From assembly GCA_030527925.1 (NCBI GenBank), contig JAUMZW010000013.1, forward strand, positions 1-46,921: a stretch of DNA of 46,921 nt, given 5' to 3'. Below are positions 9,482 to 17,983 of this stretch, piece by piece; the first letter of the stretch is position 1, and each line of letters opens with the position of its first letter. The translations under genes were made by a program, and so were the position numbers. Source of the DNA: Streptococcus sp. (GTDB taxonomy: Bacteria; Bacillota; Bacilli; Lactobacillales; Streptococcaceae). The notes beneath the pieces are model-generated. The model saw nothing but the letters and a program-made list of their open reading frames with translations, was not told the origin of the DNA and ran no database searches.

Positions 9482-9532
9482 AAAAACCTTATAATCCTAT
9501 GTTTTATATCAACAAGGAATTATAAGGTTTTT
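9482..9532. terminator. Bidirectional terminator between esterase gene and pcrA
   Basis: Perfect 14-base arms AAAAACCTTATAAT and ATTATAAGGTTTTT flank a 23-base loop. A-rich and T-rich ends on both arms allow termination in both directions, fitting the convergent genes on either side. Confidence 0.8.
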
Positions 9533-9559
9533 ACTTTATCTAATATTAACAAATATTTA

Positions 9560-11824
9560 TTATTTTTTTGTTATTGGAGCAAGACTTGCTAAAATTTTCT
9601 TTAAGCCGATTTCTGGAAATTTAACCTTTAATTCTTGTAAGTTCCCCTGACCACTCACTTCTAATACAAGGCCTTCTCCCCATTTCTTATGAATAGCACT
9701 ATCTCCAACTTCCCAATTTATCTCAGAATTAGACGGAGATTGACTAGTTGCTACTGAGTTTGGTTGAACTTTTGATTTTCGTGTATTTAAAGCTTCTTGA
9801 AGGCTTACTCCTTGAGCAAACTTTGTTTGATTAGATTTACTATACTTTACACCGAACGATGAATTAACTGGTCTAGCATGACCTTGATAACTGAGTAATT
9901 TTTCATCAATTTCTCTAACAAAACGTGTTGGACGATTACTTGTTGTTCTTCCGTAAAGCGTTCTTGAACTTGCATTCACCAAAAAGAGTAATTCCTCTGC
10001 CCTAGTGATACCAACATAGGCTAAACGTCTTTCTTCTTCCAATTCATCAGGATCTTCAGTTGCCCTATGGAGTGGAAAGACTCCTTCTTCCATACCAATC
10101 AGAAAAACAACAGGAAATTCTAAACCTTTTGCTGCATGCAATGTCATCAAAGTTACCTCTGAAGCTTCTGAATAAGAATCGTCAGTATCAGCAACTAATG
10201 CCAAATCATTTAGGAATCGACTAAGCCTGTCTAATCCAGATTCTTCTGTAATATCTTCATCAAGATTATCATCAAAATTCTTAGTAACTGATAAAAATTC
10301 TTCAATATTTTCTAATCTTGTCTGACTTTCCAATGTGTTTTGTAGATGTAACATTTCAGAATAACCTGTTTTTAACAATACTTCTTCTACTAATTCCGTG
10401 ATTGAATAATTATCTAGCTTATCTCTTAAATTCAAAATCAGATTACCTAAATCAAAGACACTTTGGGCAGCCTTACCTTTAATCTGAGACAACATAATAT
10501 TAGCAGAAGCTTGTAGTAAAGACATATTTTGCGAGTAAGCAAACTCACGAATTTTTTCTAACGTTCCAGGACCAACTCCTCTCTTTGGTTCATTAACGAT
10601 ACGCTCAAACGAAATGCTATCAGCAGGATTTGCAATAATATTAAGGTAGGCAATAATATCTCTAATCTCTTTTCTGCTATAGAACTTAGTTCCTCCAAAC
10701 ATGGTATATGGGATATTCGATTTTAACAAGGCTTCTTCAATTGTACGCGATTGGGCATTAGTACGATATAAAATCGCAAAATCTTTATAAGTCTTCCTTT
10801 TTTCAGACATCACATTAGTAATCGTTGAGGCTACAAAAAATGCTTCTTCTCGTTCATCATTGGCTCGATAATAAACGATTGATTCCCCATCAGAGTTTTG
10901 AGTCCATAATTTTTTATCACGTCTATTTTTATTGTGATTGATAACATCATTTGCAGCTTGTAGAATTGTTTTAGTTGAGCGATAATTCTCTTCTAATAGT
11001 ACAACCTTAGCATCAGGATAATCTTTTTCAAAATCTAAAATATTTTGCATATCGGCACCACGCCAACCATAAATTGACTGATCAGCATCTCCTACAACAC
11101 ATATATTTTTAAAACGATTTGCAAGAAGTTTTACTAATTGATATTGCGCATGGTTAGTATCTTGATATTCATCAACATGAATATATTGATAGCGCTGTTG
11201 ATAATAGGCTAAGACGTCAGGATGCTTATCAAACAAACGTAAGGTCATCATAATGAGGTCATCAAAGTCCATGGATTCACTACGACGTAACTCCTCTTGA
11301 TAGGCTTTATAACATTTAGCTACTAAGTTACGATAAATATCATTGGCTTGTTGTTCGTAAGCAATCTCATCCACTAAATCATTCTTAGCATTAGATATCG
11401 TCCCTAGAATTGTTCTCTCATTCCAGTTCTTAGAGTCAATATTTAAAGCTTTAAATATTCTTTTCATTAGCGTTCTTTGCTCACCTGGATCAATAATAGT
11501 GAAATTACGATTATAACCAATATGGTCTGCTTCACGACGTAAAATACGAACACACATACTATGAAAAGTTGCAATTAAGGTTTCTTGAGTCAAAGGATTT
11601 AAATCAATAGCCCGTTCCCTCATTTCACGCGCAGCCTTATTAGTAAAAGTAATGGCCAAAATATTCCAAGGATTAACCATTTTTTCTTCAATCAAGTAAG
11701 CAATACGATGGGTTAATACTCTTGTTTTTCCAGAACCCGCACCAGCCATAATGAGTAATGGTCCATCTGTAATCTGTACTGCCTGTGCTTGTTTTTCATT
11801 CATTCCATTTAATAAAGGGTGCAT
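9560..11824 (-). CDS. pcrA: ATP-dependent DNA helicase PcrA (UvrD/Rep type)
   Basis: A 754-residue superfamily 1A 3'-5' helicase used in DNA repair, rolling-circle replication and removal of RecA filaments. All hallmark motifs are present: Q-motif MNEKQAQAV, Walker A AGAGSGKTRVLTHR (about residues 29-42), Walker B VDEYQDTN, motif III GDADQSIYGWRGAD, motif IV ENYRST, motif V TLHAAKGLEFPVVF, and motif VI RRLAYVGITRA. The C-terminal Tudor-like domain (VGDSAIHKKWGEGLVLEV), which binds RNA polymerase in the B. subtilis enzyme, is intact. The ATG has GAGG nine bases upstream. Length and order are normal, and it is a single gene. Confidence 0.97.
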   Translation of the reverse strand: MHPLLNGMNEKQAQAVQITDGPLLIMAGAGSGKTRVLTHRIAYLIEEKMVNPWNILAITFTNKAAREMRERAIDLNPLTQETLIATFHSMCVRILRREADHIGYNRNFTIIDPGEQRTLMKRIFKALNIDSKNWNERTILGTISNAKNDLVDEIAYEQQANDIYRNLVAKCYKAYQEELRRSESMDFDDLIMMTLRLFDKHPDVLAYYQQRYQYIHVDEYQDTNHAQYQLVKLLANRFKNICVVGDADQSIYGWRGADMQNILDFEKDYPDAKVVLLEENYRSTKTILQAANDVINHNKNRRDKKLWTQNSDGESIVYYRANDEREEAFFVASTITNVMSEKRKTYKDFAILYRTNAQSRTIEEALLKSNIPYTMFGGTKFYSRKEIRDIIAYLNIIANPADSISFERIVNEPKRGVGPGTLEKIREFAYSQNMSLLQASANIMLSQIKGKAAQSVFDLGNLILNLRDKLDNYSITELVEEVLLKTGYSEMLHLQNTLESQTRLENIEEFLSVTKNFDDNLDEDITEESGLDRLSRFLNDLALVADTDDSYSEASEVTLMTLHAAKGLEFPVVFLIGMEEGVFPLHRATEDPDELEEERRLAYVGITRAEELLFLVNASSRTLYGRTTSNRPTRFVREIDEKLLSYQGHARPVNSSFGVKYSKSNQTKFAQGVSLQEALNTRKSKVQPNSVATSQSPSNSEINWEVGDSAIHKKWGEGLVLEVSGQGNLQELKVKFPEIGLKKILASLAPITKK

Positions 11825-11984
11825 TTCATTTCCTCATTCACTTCAAGTATAGCTTTAAAATTATAACATTTTTCAATTAAAAAATTAACTAATTTTTACC
11901 CTTTAAACTGGCCAGCAAAGAATTACAAAAAATATTAAGTTTCAAATAGAGAAAAAAAGACTAATCTACTTTTAATTTAAGCTA

Positions 11985-11993
11985 TGATATAAT
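11985..11993 (+). promoter_or_regulatory. Extended -10 promoter of the mntE-like gene
   Basis: TGA-TATAAT is an extended -10 box, 28 bases before the ATG, with AAGGAG in between. No convincing -35 is visible. No riboswitch-like leader fits in the short 5' UTR. Confidence 0.6.
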
Positions 11994-12021
11994 ATAGAGA
12001 ATTACTGTTAAGGAGAATAAT

Positions 12022-13257
12022 ATGCAAGATGCTATCGAAAATCTCAAAATCGCTAAACGTGGTCCCATTGTTAGTATTATCGCCTATCTCATTTTATCGG
12101 TTAGTAAATTAGCCACTGGCTACTTCATTAACTCATCTTCCCTCATTGCAGATGGCTTTAATAACTTGTCTGATATTGTTGGTAATATAGCATTACTTAT
12201 TGGTCTACACTTAGCTAGTCAACCAGCCGACGAGGATCATAAGTTTGGTCATTGGAAAATTGAAGATTTATCAAGTTTAATCACTTCATTTATCATGTTT
12301 TTAGTTGGAATTCAGGTATTAATCCAAACCATCAAAAAATTAATCCACAATACTAATACACCCGTTGATAAACTAGGAGCTAGTGTTGGTCTTATATCAG
12401 CAATCCTAATGTTAGGTGTGTATTTTTATAATAAGAACCTCTCAAAACGTGTAAAATCAAATGCTTTAATGGTTGCTGCAAAAGATAATTTATCCGATGC
12501 TATTACTTCAATCGGAACGAGTATCGCAATTATAGCGTCGTCATTTAATCTCCCAATTATTGATAAAATCGCAGCTATTATCATTACATATTTTATTCTC
12601 AAAACAGCATATGACATTTTTCAAGAAAGTGCATTTAGCTTATCTGATGGTTTTGATGAAAAACAATTAAAAAAATATGAAACAGCTATTTTAAAAATTC
12701 CCAAAATTTATCGTGTTAAATCTCAGAGAGGACGAACTTATGGTAGTAATATTTATCTAGACATTGTACTCGAAATGAACCCAGACATATCTGTCTATGA
12801 GAGTCACGCTATTACTGAAAAAGTTGAAAAACTCCTTAGTGAAAAATATGCTGTCTATGATGTCGACATTCACGTCGAGCCTGCGCCTATCCCTGATGAT
12901 GAGGTCTTTGATAATGTTTATAAAAAGCTATATAAGAATGAGAAACTTATTCTATCAAAGATTCCTGGATACGAAAAATACCTCGCTAAAGACTTTCATA
13001 TGATTGATGAAAACGGAAACTATCTCTCTATGCTAGATGGTAAAGTTTTTGAAAAATACTACAACTGTAATTTTAAATATTTTAAAATCCAATCCATTAG
13101 TCAAAAAACTAAATTAGTTACCTACCAACTTGGTCAACAAAAACATACTAGTCTATGGAGACGTCATGAACTATGGTATCTGGTATTCCATCAGGTAACA
13201 CTTAATACTACAAAACCCTTAACTAAACACTACGAGCTATCAAAAAAAAGAATTTGA
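12022..13257 (+). CDS. mntE: Cation diffusion facilitator, probable manganese exporter
   Basis: A 411-residue CDF antiporter with a six-helix N-terminal membrane domain (about residues 15-205) and a cytoplasmic C-terminal domain (about 210-290, DVDIHVEPAP end) plus a longer tail, as in streptococcal MntE. The metal site in helix 2 reads DGFNNLSD (NxxxD) and helix 5 reads DNLSD (DxxxD). The N-D/D-D set is characteristic of Mn-exporting CDFs, whereas Zn transporters use His/Asp. It would export Mn2+ in exchange for protons. It faces a Mn-riboswitch-controlled P-type ATPase, which supports a manganese role. The start has AAGGAG eight bases upstream. Metal choice is inferred from the motif and context. 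Confidence 0.82.
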   Translation: MQDAIENLKIAKRGPIVSIIAYLILSVSKLATGYFINSSSLIADGFNNLSDIVGNIALLIGLHLASQPADEDHKFGHWKIEDLSSLITSFIMFLVGIQVLIQTIKKLIHNTNTPVDKLGASVGLISAILMLGVYFYNKNLSKRVKSNALMVAAKDNLSDAITSIGTSIAIIASSFNLPIIDKIAAIIITYFILKTAYDIFQESAFSLSDGFDEKQLKKYETAILKIPKIYRVKSQRGRTYGSNIYLDIVLEMNPDISVYESHAITEKVEKLLSEKYAVYDVDIHVEPAPIPDDEVFDNVYKKLYKNEKLILSKIPGYEKYLAKDFHMIDENGNYLSMLDGKVFEKYYNCNFKYFKIQSISQKTKLVTYQLGQQKHTSLWRRHELWYLVFHQVTLNTTKPLTKHYELSKKRI

Positions 13258-13278
13258 GTAAGAACTCAAATTCTTTTT
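13245..13278. terminator. Bidirectional terminator between mntE and the P-type ATPase
   Basis: Arms AAAAAGAATTTGAGT and ACTCAAATTCTTTTT enclose a four-base loop. The left arm includes the mntE stop codon, and the ATPase stop codon is four bases beyond the right arm. Both strands end in T-runs, so it serves the two convergent genes. Confidence 0.85.
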
Positions 13279-13281
13279 TGA

Positions 13282-15975
13282 TTAAATAGCTTTTTTATCT
13301 TGGCCTAATAAACGTTGAACAAATTTTATTATTTCGACAAGAACAAGCATTGATAAACTTCCAACGATAACGACAACCCATTGAGACACACTTAAATGTG
13401 ATACATGGAAAAATTGATTAAAGCCTGGAATAATAATTGTTGCCATCATAATAATTAAGGCAAGAGGAATTGACCAGTTAAATAATTTATTCTTAAAGAG
13501 TCCCACTTTAAACACTGACTGATAAACTGATTTAACATTGTAAGCATGAACTAATTGAATCAATCCTAGGGTTGCAAAGGCCATCGTCAAAGCATCAGCG
13601 TGAATAGCTTTATTAGACGCATGCTCTGGAGATAAAAGTGCCCAACCATAAACCCCTAAAACTAATAAGGTTTGCAAAATACCTTGATAAATAATAGCTT
13701 CCATAACTCCACCAGAGAAGAAACTAGATTGACGTCCACGAGGTTTATGTTTCATAACACCTGGTTCAGCAGGCTCAACACCTAATGCAATTGCTGGAAG
13801 AGTATCTGTCACTAAATTAATCCAAAGAAGATGTACAGGCTGTAAGACATCCCATCCAAATAAAGTTGCAAAGAAAATCGTAAATACCTCAGCCATATTA
13901 GCAGATAATAGATACTGAATTGACTTTTGAATATTTGAGAAGACCTTACGTCCCTCTTCAACAGCAACAATAATAGTTGCAAAGTTATCATCTGTAAGAA
14001 CCATGTCAGAAGCACCTTTAGATACCTCTGTTCCAGTAATTCCCATACCAATACCGATATCAGCAGTTTTTAGTGATGGGGCATCATTAACACCATCCCC
14101 AGTCATCGCAACGACCTTACCATCTTTTTGCCATGCTTTCACAATACGAACTTTATGTTCAGGTGAAACCCTTGCATAAACAGAGTATTGTTTAAATACT
14201 TTTTGAAACTCTTCATCGGACAATTCATTTAATTCAGCACCAGTAAACACATGATCTTCCGTATCGTTAGGGTCAATGATACCAAGACGTTTTGCTATTG
14301 CCTCTGCAGTATCCTGATGGTCTCCAGTAATCATAATGGGACGAATTCCTGCTTCCTTAGCAACACGTACCGCTTCAGCTGCTTCAGGACGTTCAGGGTC
14401 GATCATTCCAATCAATCCTGAAAACACCAAATTATTTTCAACAGAATCAGATGTTAAATCATCTGGAATCTTATCAATAATTTTATAAGCACCAGCCAAA
14501 ACACGTAAAGCTTGATGTGCCATTTCTGAGTTATTTGTTTTAATAATTTTTTTTGCATCTTTTGTTAATTCAGAAATTACTCCATTTTTATCATAGGAAA
14601 CACATCGTTTTAAAAGTTGATCAGGAGCTCCTTTTACAGCCACCAAATACTTTCCATTTTCTAGCGGATGAATAGTAGACATTAATTTGCGGTCTGAATC
14701 AAATGGTAATTCAGCTACACGAGGATAATTATCTAGTAATGCTCTTATATCATATCCCTTATCAATAGCATATTGAATAAAGGCAGTTTCAGTCGTATCA
14801 CCAATTAACTGACCATCAACATTCATCTTTGTATCATTAGCTAGGATAACAGAACGCAATAACGGTAGATTAATTCCTAAATCAATTTTTTCTTGTCCAT
14901 CATGTAATAACTCGTCATAAAAAATTTTCTCAACAGTCATTTTATTCATGGTTAACGTACCAGTCTTATCTGAAGCAATAATTTCTGTTGAACCTAGTGT
15001 TTCAACTGCTGGTAATTTACGAACAATAGAATGGCGTTTTGCCAATGTCTTTGTCCCTAATGATAAAACAACAGTAACAATAGCAGGTAAACCCTCAGGA
15101 ATAGCAGCCACAGCTAGAGCAACTGATGTCATTACACCTTCTAAAGCAGGAATATGTCTCACTAAAACTGCTACAAGGAAGGTGATTACTGCAATAACTG
15201 CTACAAGGTAAGTCAAAACTTTTGAAAGTTGATTTAGATTTTGCTTTAGCGGTGTATCTGTTTCATCTGCTTCTGCTAACATTCCTGCGATATGTCCAAC
15301 CTCAGTAAACATTCCAGTATTAGTGACCACACCAATTCCACGACCATAAGTCACATTAGAATTTTGGTAAGCCATATTAACACGGTCTCCAATACCCGCA
15401 TTTTCAGAAAGATGAACAGTTATATCTTTCTCAACAGGAACAGATTCACCAGTAAGTGCTGACTCTTCAATTTTTAATGAAGCAGCTTCTAAAAGTCTCA
15501 TATCCGCAGGAACAACATCACCAGCCTCTAAGATAACAATATCCCCAGGAACAATATCTTTCGAATCGATTTCCATGACATGACCATCACGTTTGACACG
15601 AGCAAGGGGACTCGACATTGATTTTAAAGCTTTAATTGCCGCTTCTGCTTGACCTTCTTGGTAAACTCCAAAGGCAGCATTCAAAACGACTACAACCAAA
15701 ATAATGATAGCATCTGTTAAACCATGCATTCCCTCTGTTATAACAGACAACATCGCTGCTAAAAGTAAAATGATAATCATTAAATCTTTAAACTGATCAA
15801 TGAATTTAGCAAAAAAACTTCTTTTCTCACCCTCAGCCAATTCATTTCGACCATATAAGGTCAAACGACGATTAGCCTCTTGACTAGACAAACCATCGAT
15901 TGAGGCATCAAGATTTTTTAAAACTATATCTTGATGCTGAGTATAAAAAACATCTTTTTTTTGTTCTTTAGACAA
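13282..15975 (-). CDS. P2-type cation-transporting ATPase (Ca2+/Mn2+), Mn-riboswitch controlled
   Basis: An 897-residue P-type ATPase of the SERCA/PMCA-like type (L. lactis YoaB, S. pneumoniae MgtA/CaxP relatives) that exports divalent cations across the plasma membrane. It has an N-terminal cation-ATPase domain (DGLSSQEANRRLTLYGRNEL), actuator motif LTGESVPVEKD, ion-site helix VAAIPEGLPAIVT, phosphorylation site SDKTGTLTMNK, hinge TGDGVNDAPSLK, and the C-terminal helices with WINLVTDTLPAIALG. I chose a TTG start giving LSKEQKKDVF, because AAAAGGAG lies the right distance upstream; the longer frame runs into that ribosome-binding site. The leader holds a yybP-ykoY aptamer and terminator, so expression should rise with Mn2+. 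Ca2+ versus Mn2+ preference cannot be read from sequence. Confidence 0.9.
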   Translation of the reverse strand: MSKEQKKDVFYTQHQDIVLKNLDASIDGLSSQEANRRLTLYGRNELAEGEKRSFFAKFIDQFKDLMIIILLLAAMLSVITEGMHGLTDAIIILVVVVLNAAFGVYQEGQAEAAIKALKSMSSPLARVKRDGHVMEIDSKDIVPGDIVILEAGDVVPADMRLLEAASLKIEESALTGESVPVEKDITVHLSENAGIGDRVNMAYQNSNVTYGRGIGVVTNTGMFTEVGHIAGMLAEADETDTPLKQNLNQLSKVLTYLVAVIAVITFLVAVLVRHIPALEGVMTSVALAVAAIPEGLPAIVTVVLSLGTKTLAKRHSIVRKLPAVETLGSTEIIASDKTGTLTMNKMTVEKIFYDELLHDGQEKIDLGINLPLLRSVILANDTKMNVDGQLIGDTTETAFIQYAIDKGYDIRALLDNYPRVAELPFDSDRKLMSTIHPLENGKYLVAVKGAPDQLLKRCVSYDKNGVISELTKDAKKIIKTNNSEMAHQALRVLAGAYKIIDKIPDDLTSDSVENNLVFSGLIGMIDPERPEAAEAVRVAKEAGIRPIMITGDHQDTAEAIAKRLGIIDPNDTEDHVFTGAELNELSDEEFQKVFKQYSVYARVSPEHKVRIVKAWQKDGKVVAMTGDGVNDAPSLKTADIGIGMGITGTEVSKGASDMVLTDDNFATIIVAVEEGRKVFSNIQKSIQYLLSANMAEVFTIFFATLFGWDVLQPVHLLWINLVTDTLPAIALGVEPAEPGVMKHKPRGRQSSFFSGGVMEAIIYQGILQTLLVLGVYGWALLSPEHASNKAIHADALTMAFATLGLIQLVHAYNVKSVYQSVFKVGLFKNKLFNWSIPLALIIMMATIIIPGFNQFFHVSHLSVSQWVVVIVGSLSMLVLVEIIKFVQRLLGQDKKAI

Positions 15976-16006
15976 AATATTTCTCCTTTTCGGTCTCTTT
16001 TCTAAC

Positions 16007-16039
16007 AAAAAAGATACCTGTTTTATTAAAACAAGTCTC
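16007..16039 (-). terminator. Riboswitch-controlled intrinsic terminator of the ATPase gene
   Basis: On the minus strand ACTTGTTTT-AAT-AAAACAGGT forms a nine-pair hairpin (one G-T pair), extendable by two pairs past one mismatch, followed by TTTTTT. Its 5' arm begins with ACTTG, which is also the 3' strand of the aptamer's P1 (CAAG/CTTG). Folding of the aptamer and of the terminator are therefore mutually exclusive. Confidence 0.8.
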
Positions 16040-16116
16040 GCTGTTTAAGACAAAGCCGGAAATTTCTTTCGTAATGACGACCTTGTCACGGATATACCGT
16101 TCGCTACTCCCTTGAT
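16030..16116 (-). ncRNA. yybP-ykoY manganese riboswitch
   Basis: The minus strand carries the class's conserved blocks in order: AAGGGAGTAGCG, an internal CGTCATTACG segment, CCGGCTTTGTC and a closing GCGAGACTT. P1 forms between CAAG at the 5' side and CTTG at the 3' side. In this class Mn2+ docks the two conserved loops and stabilises P1. Here that would tie up the ACTTG needed by the downstream terminator and switch transcription on. The class is established as a Mn2+ sensor and occurs upstream of related P-type ATPases in Lactococcus and Streptococcus. Motif recognition is by eye. Confidence 0.9.
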
Positions 16117-16124
16117 ATGCAACT

Positions 16125-16154
16125 ATTATAACAAAAATGACACCTTTTATCCAA
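16125..16154 (-). promoter_or_regulatory. Promoter of the riboswitch-ATPase transcript
   Basis: Minus-strand TTGGAT (-35-like), an 18-base spacer and a consensus TATAAT precede the aptamer by a few bases, placing transcription initiation at about 16118, so that nearly the whole leader is aptamer plus terminator. Confidence 0.65.
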
Positions 16155-16165
16155 GCTGTAGTATA

Positions 16166-16552
16166 TCATTTCCAAAATAATTCCAAATTGTAATAAGCAA
16201 ATACCTGATCCAAATTTCTTTGGCTAAGACTATAAGTAATTTTTAAGCAATTTTCATTACTATCGAATTCAAAAATCTCACAGGAAATTTGAAAATATTG
16301 GTAACCTATAGGAGTTGGAATAGACACTTCCGTTATTTGGTTCTTGTTAAAATGCATCACCGATTTGGGGTTAGAAAATCGTGTCATCACAAATTCATCT
16401 AATCCAATTTTTAGAACAACTTTTTCTTCTTCTGAATTCGTATACCTCAAATAAAAGTGACTCTCTTTTAAAAATACTTCGCATGGATAAACTTCTACAA
16501 TTTCCTCCATTTCATCGTCTATTTTTATTATATTTTTTATTGTGACTTCCAT
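16166..16552 (-). CDS. DUF1934 family protein (YwiB-like beta-barrel)
   Basis: A 128-residue soluble protein of the DUF1934/YwiB family, predicted calycin-like beta-barrel, function unknown. Alternating hydrophobic strands are visible throughout (VTIKNIIKI, CEVFLKESHFYLRYT, KVVLKIGLDEFVMTRF, CLKITYSL), with a Phe/Trp C-terminus. I chose the inner ATG giving MEVTIKNI, since AGAGG lies eight bases before it and the 12 extra residues of the longer frame are not conserved-looking. It is divergent from the HD hydrolase gene and lies just upstream of the Mn-riboswitch promoter, reading toward it. No link to manganese is evident. Confidence 0.75.
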   Translation of the reverse strand: MEVTIKNIIKIDDEMEEIVEVYPCEVFLKESHFYLRYTNSEEEKVVLKIGLDEFVMTRFSNPKSVMHFNKNQITEVSIPTPIGYQYFQISCEIFEFDSNENCLKITYSLSQRNLDQVFAYYNLELFWK

Positions 16553-16611
16553 TAAATTGCCTCTTTCTCTTACTCTCCATTGTATCAATTTCTGAAGAAA
16601 CTTTCAATTTT

Positions 16612-16629
16612 TGATATAATGTGACTATG
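16612..16629 (+). promoter_or_regulatory. Extended -10 promoter producing a leaderless HD-hydrolase mRNA
   Basis: TGA-TATAAT (16612-16620) is followed by six bases (GTGACT) and ATG. A transcription start seven bases past the -10 coincides with the A of the ATG. No Shine-Dalgarno sequence lies upstream. The leaderless state is inferred from spacing. Confidence 0.65.
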
Positions 16630-17931
16630 AATGAAAAAGTCTTTAGAGATCCTATACATAATTATATTCATGTAAGTGATCCCATTATTTATGAGCTAAT
16701 TAACACAAGAGAATTCCAACGATTAAGACGAATTAAACAAGTTCCTACCACATCTTATACTTTTCATGGTGCCGAACATAGTCGTTTTTCACACTGTTTA
16801 GGAGTCTATGTGATTGCTAGAAAAATAACCAAAATTTTTAACACAAATTACTCTGATATTTGGAATTCTTCAGAAACCCTAATAACATTAGTTGCAGCGC
16901 TTCTCCACGATATTGGACACGGCGCTTACTCCCATACCTTTGAACTTCTCTTTCAAACAAATCATGAAAGTTATACTCAACATATCATCACTGACCCTTC
17001 AACTGAAATTCATCAAATTCTATTAAAAGTAGCTCCTGATTTTCCAAAACGTGTTGCAAGCGTCATTGACCATACTTACCATAATAAACAAGTTGTACAA
17101 CTGATTTCTAGCCAAATAGACTGTGACCGTATGGACTATCTATTAAGAGATTCCTATTATACAGCTGCTAATTATGGTCAATTCGACCTAACACGTATTC
17201 TAAGAGTAATCCGTCCAACTAAAGATGGCATTGTCTTTTTACAAAATGGTATGCATGCTGTTGAAGATTACATCGTTAGCCGCTATCAAATGTACATGCA
17301 AGTTTACTTTCATCCCGCTAGTCGAGCTATGGAGGTTCTTCTTCAAAATCTCTTAAATCGTGCTAAAGTGCTTTTTCAAAGTAATCCTGAATTTTTCGAA
17401 AAAACATCTAGTCGATTAGTCCCTTTTTTAAACAAGACATCTACCTTACATGATTATCTAGCTTTAGATGATGGAGTGATGTCAACTTATTTTCAAGAAT
17501 GGATGAATTCAGACGACCTTATACTAGCTGATTTAGCAAAACGTTTTATAAATCGAAAAGTATTTACATCCCTTATTTTTTCTGACAACCAAGAAAAAGA
17601 GATTGCACAATTAAAATCATTAATTGCAAATGTTGGATTTGACCCTAAATATTATAGTGGGGTTCACATTAGTTTTGATCTCCCTTATGATATCTATAGG
17701 CCGAGCAAATCAAACCCTCGTACACAAATTGAGATTCTTCATAAAGATGGTCAAGTGTCTGAACTTTCGAAGCTTTCGCCTATTGTCAATGCATTAACCG
17801 GAGCAAATTATGGGGACAAACGTTTTTACTTCCCTAAAGAAATGTTGTCCCAAAATAGTATTTTTAAAGATGAGGTCGATAAATTTATTTCAATCTATAC
17901 GGGATTTGATAATGAATTATCCTCCAGATGA
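16627..17931 (+). CDS. HD-domain phosphohydrolase (YwfO family)
   Basis: A 434-residue HD-superfamily hydrolase related to SAMHD1/dGTPase-like YwfO proteins, cytoplasmic. Metal ligands are in HSRFSHCLGVY (first His), LVAALLHDIGHGAYSHTFE (His-Asp pair, about residues 95-112) and DCDRMDYLLRDSYYT (distal Asp, about residue 165). Likely substrates are dNTPs or other nucleotides, inferred from family. An in-frame GTG two codons upstream could start a 436-residue form, but the ATG coincides with the predicted transcription start. It is divergent from the DUF1934 gene, and a HAD phosphatase follows about 50 bases later on the same strand. Confidence 0.85.
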   Translation: MNEKVFRDPIHNYIHVSDPIIYELINTREFQRLRRIKQVPTTSYTFHGAEHSRFSHCLGVYVIARKITKIFNTNYSDIWNSSETLITLVAALLHDIGHGAYSHTFELLFQTNHESYTQHIITDPSTEIHQILLKVAPDFPKRVASVIDHTYHNKQVVQLISSQIDCDRMDYLLRDSYYTAANYGQFDLTRILRVIRPTKDGIVFLQNGMHAVEDYIVSRYQMYMQVYFHPASRAMEVLLQNLLNRAKVLFQSNPEFFEKTSSRLVPFLNKTSTLHDYLALDDGVMSTYFQEWMNSDDLILADLAKRFINRKVFTSLIFSDNQEKEIAQLKSLIANVGFDPKYYSGVHISFDLPYDIYRPSKSNPRTQIEILHKDGQVSELSKLSPIVNALTGANYGDKRFYFPKEMLSQNSIFKDEVDKFISIYTGFDNELSSR

Positions 17932-17983
17932 CAAAAAATTGAGTTTTTAGTAAGATAATATAGAATAAAAGAAGGAGCATAAA

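Noticed and set aside
14948..15211. Open frame on the plus strand inside the P-type ATPase gene
   Set aside because: Antisense shadow of a long conserved gene; low-complexity Thr/Ala composition and no ribosome-binding site.
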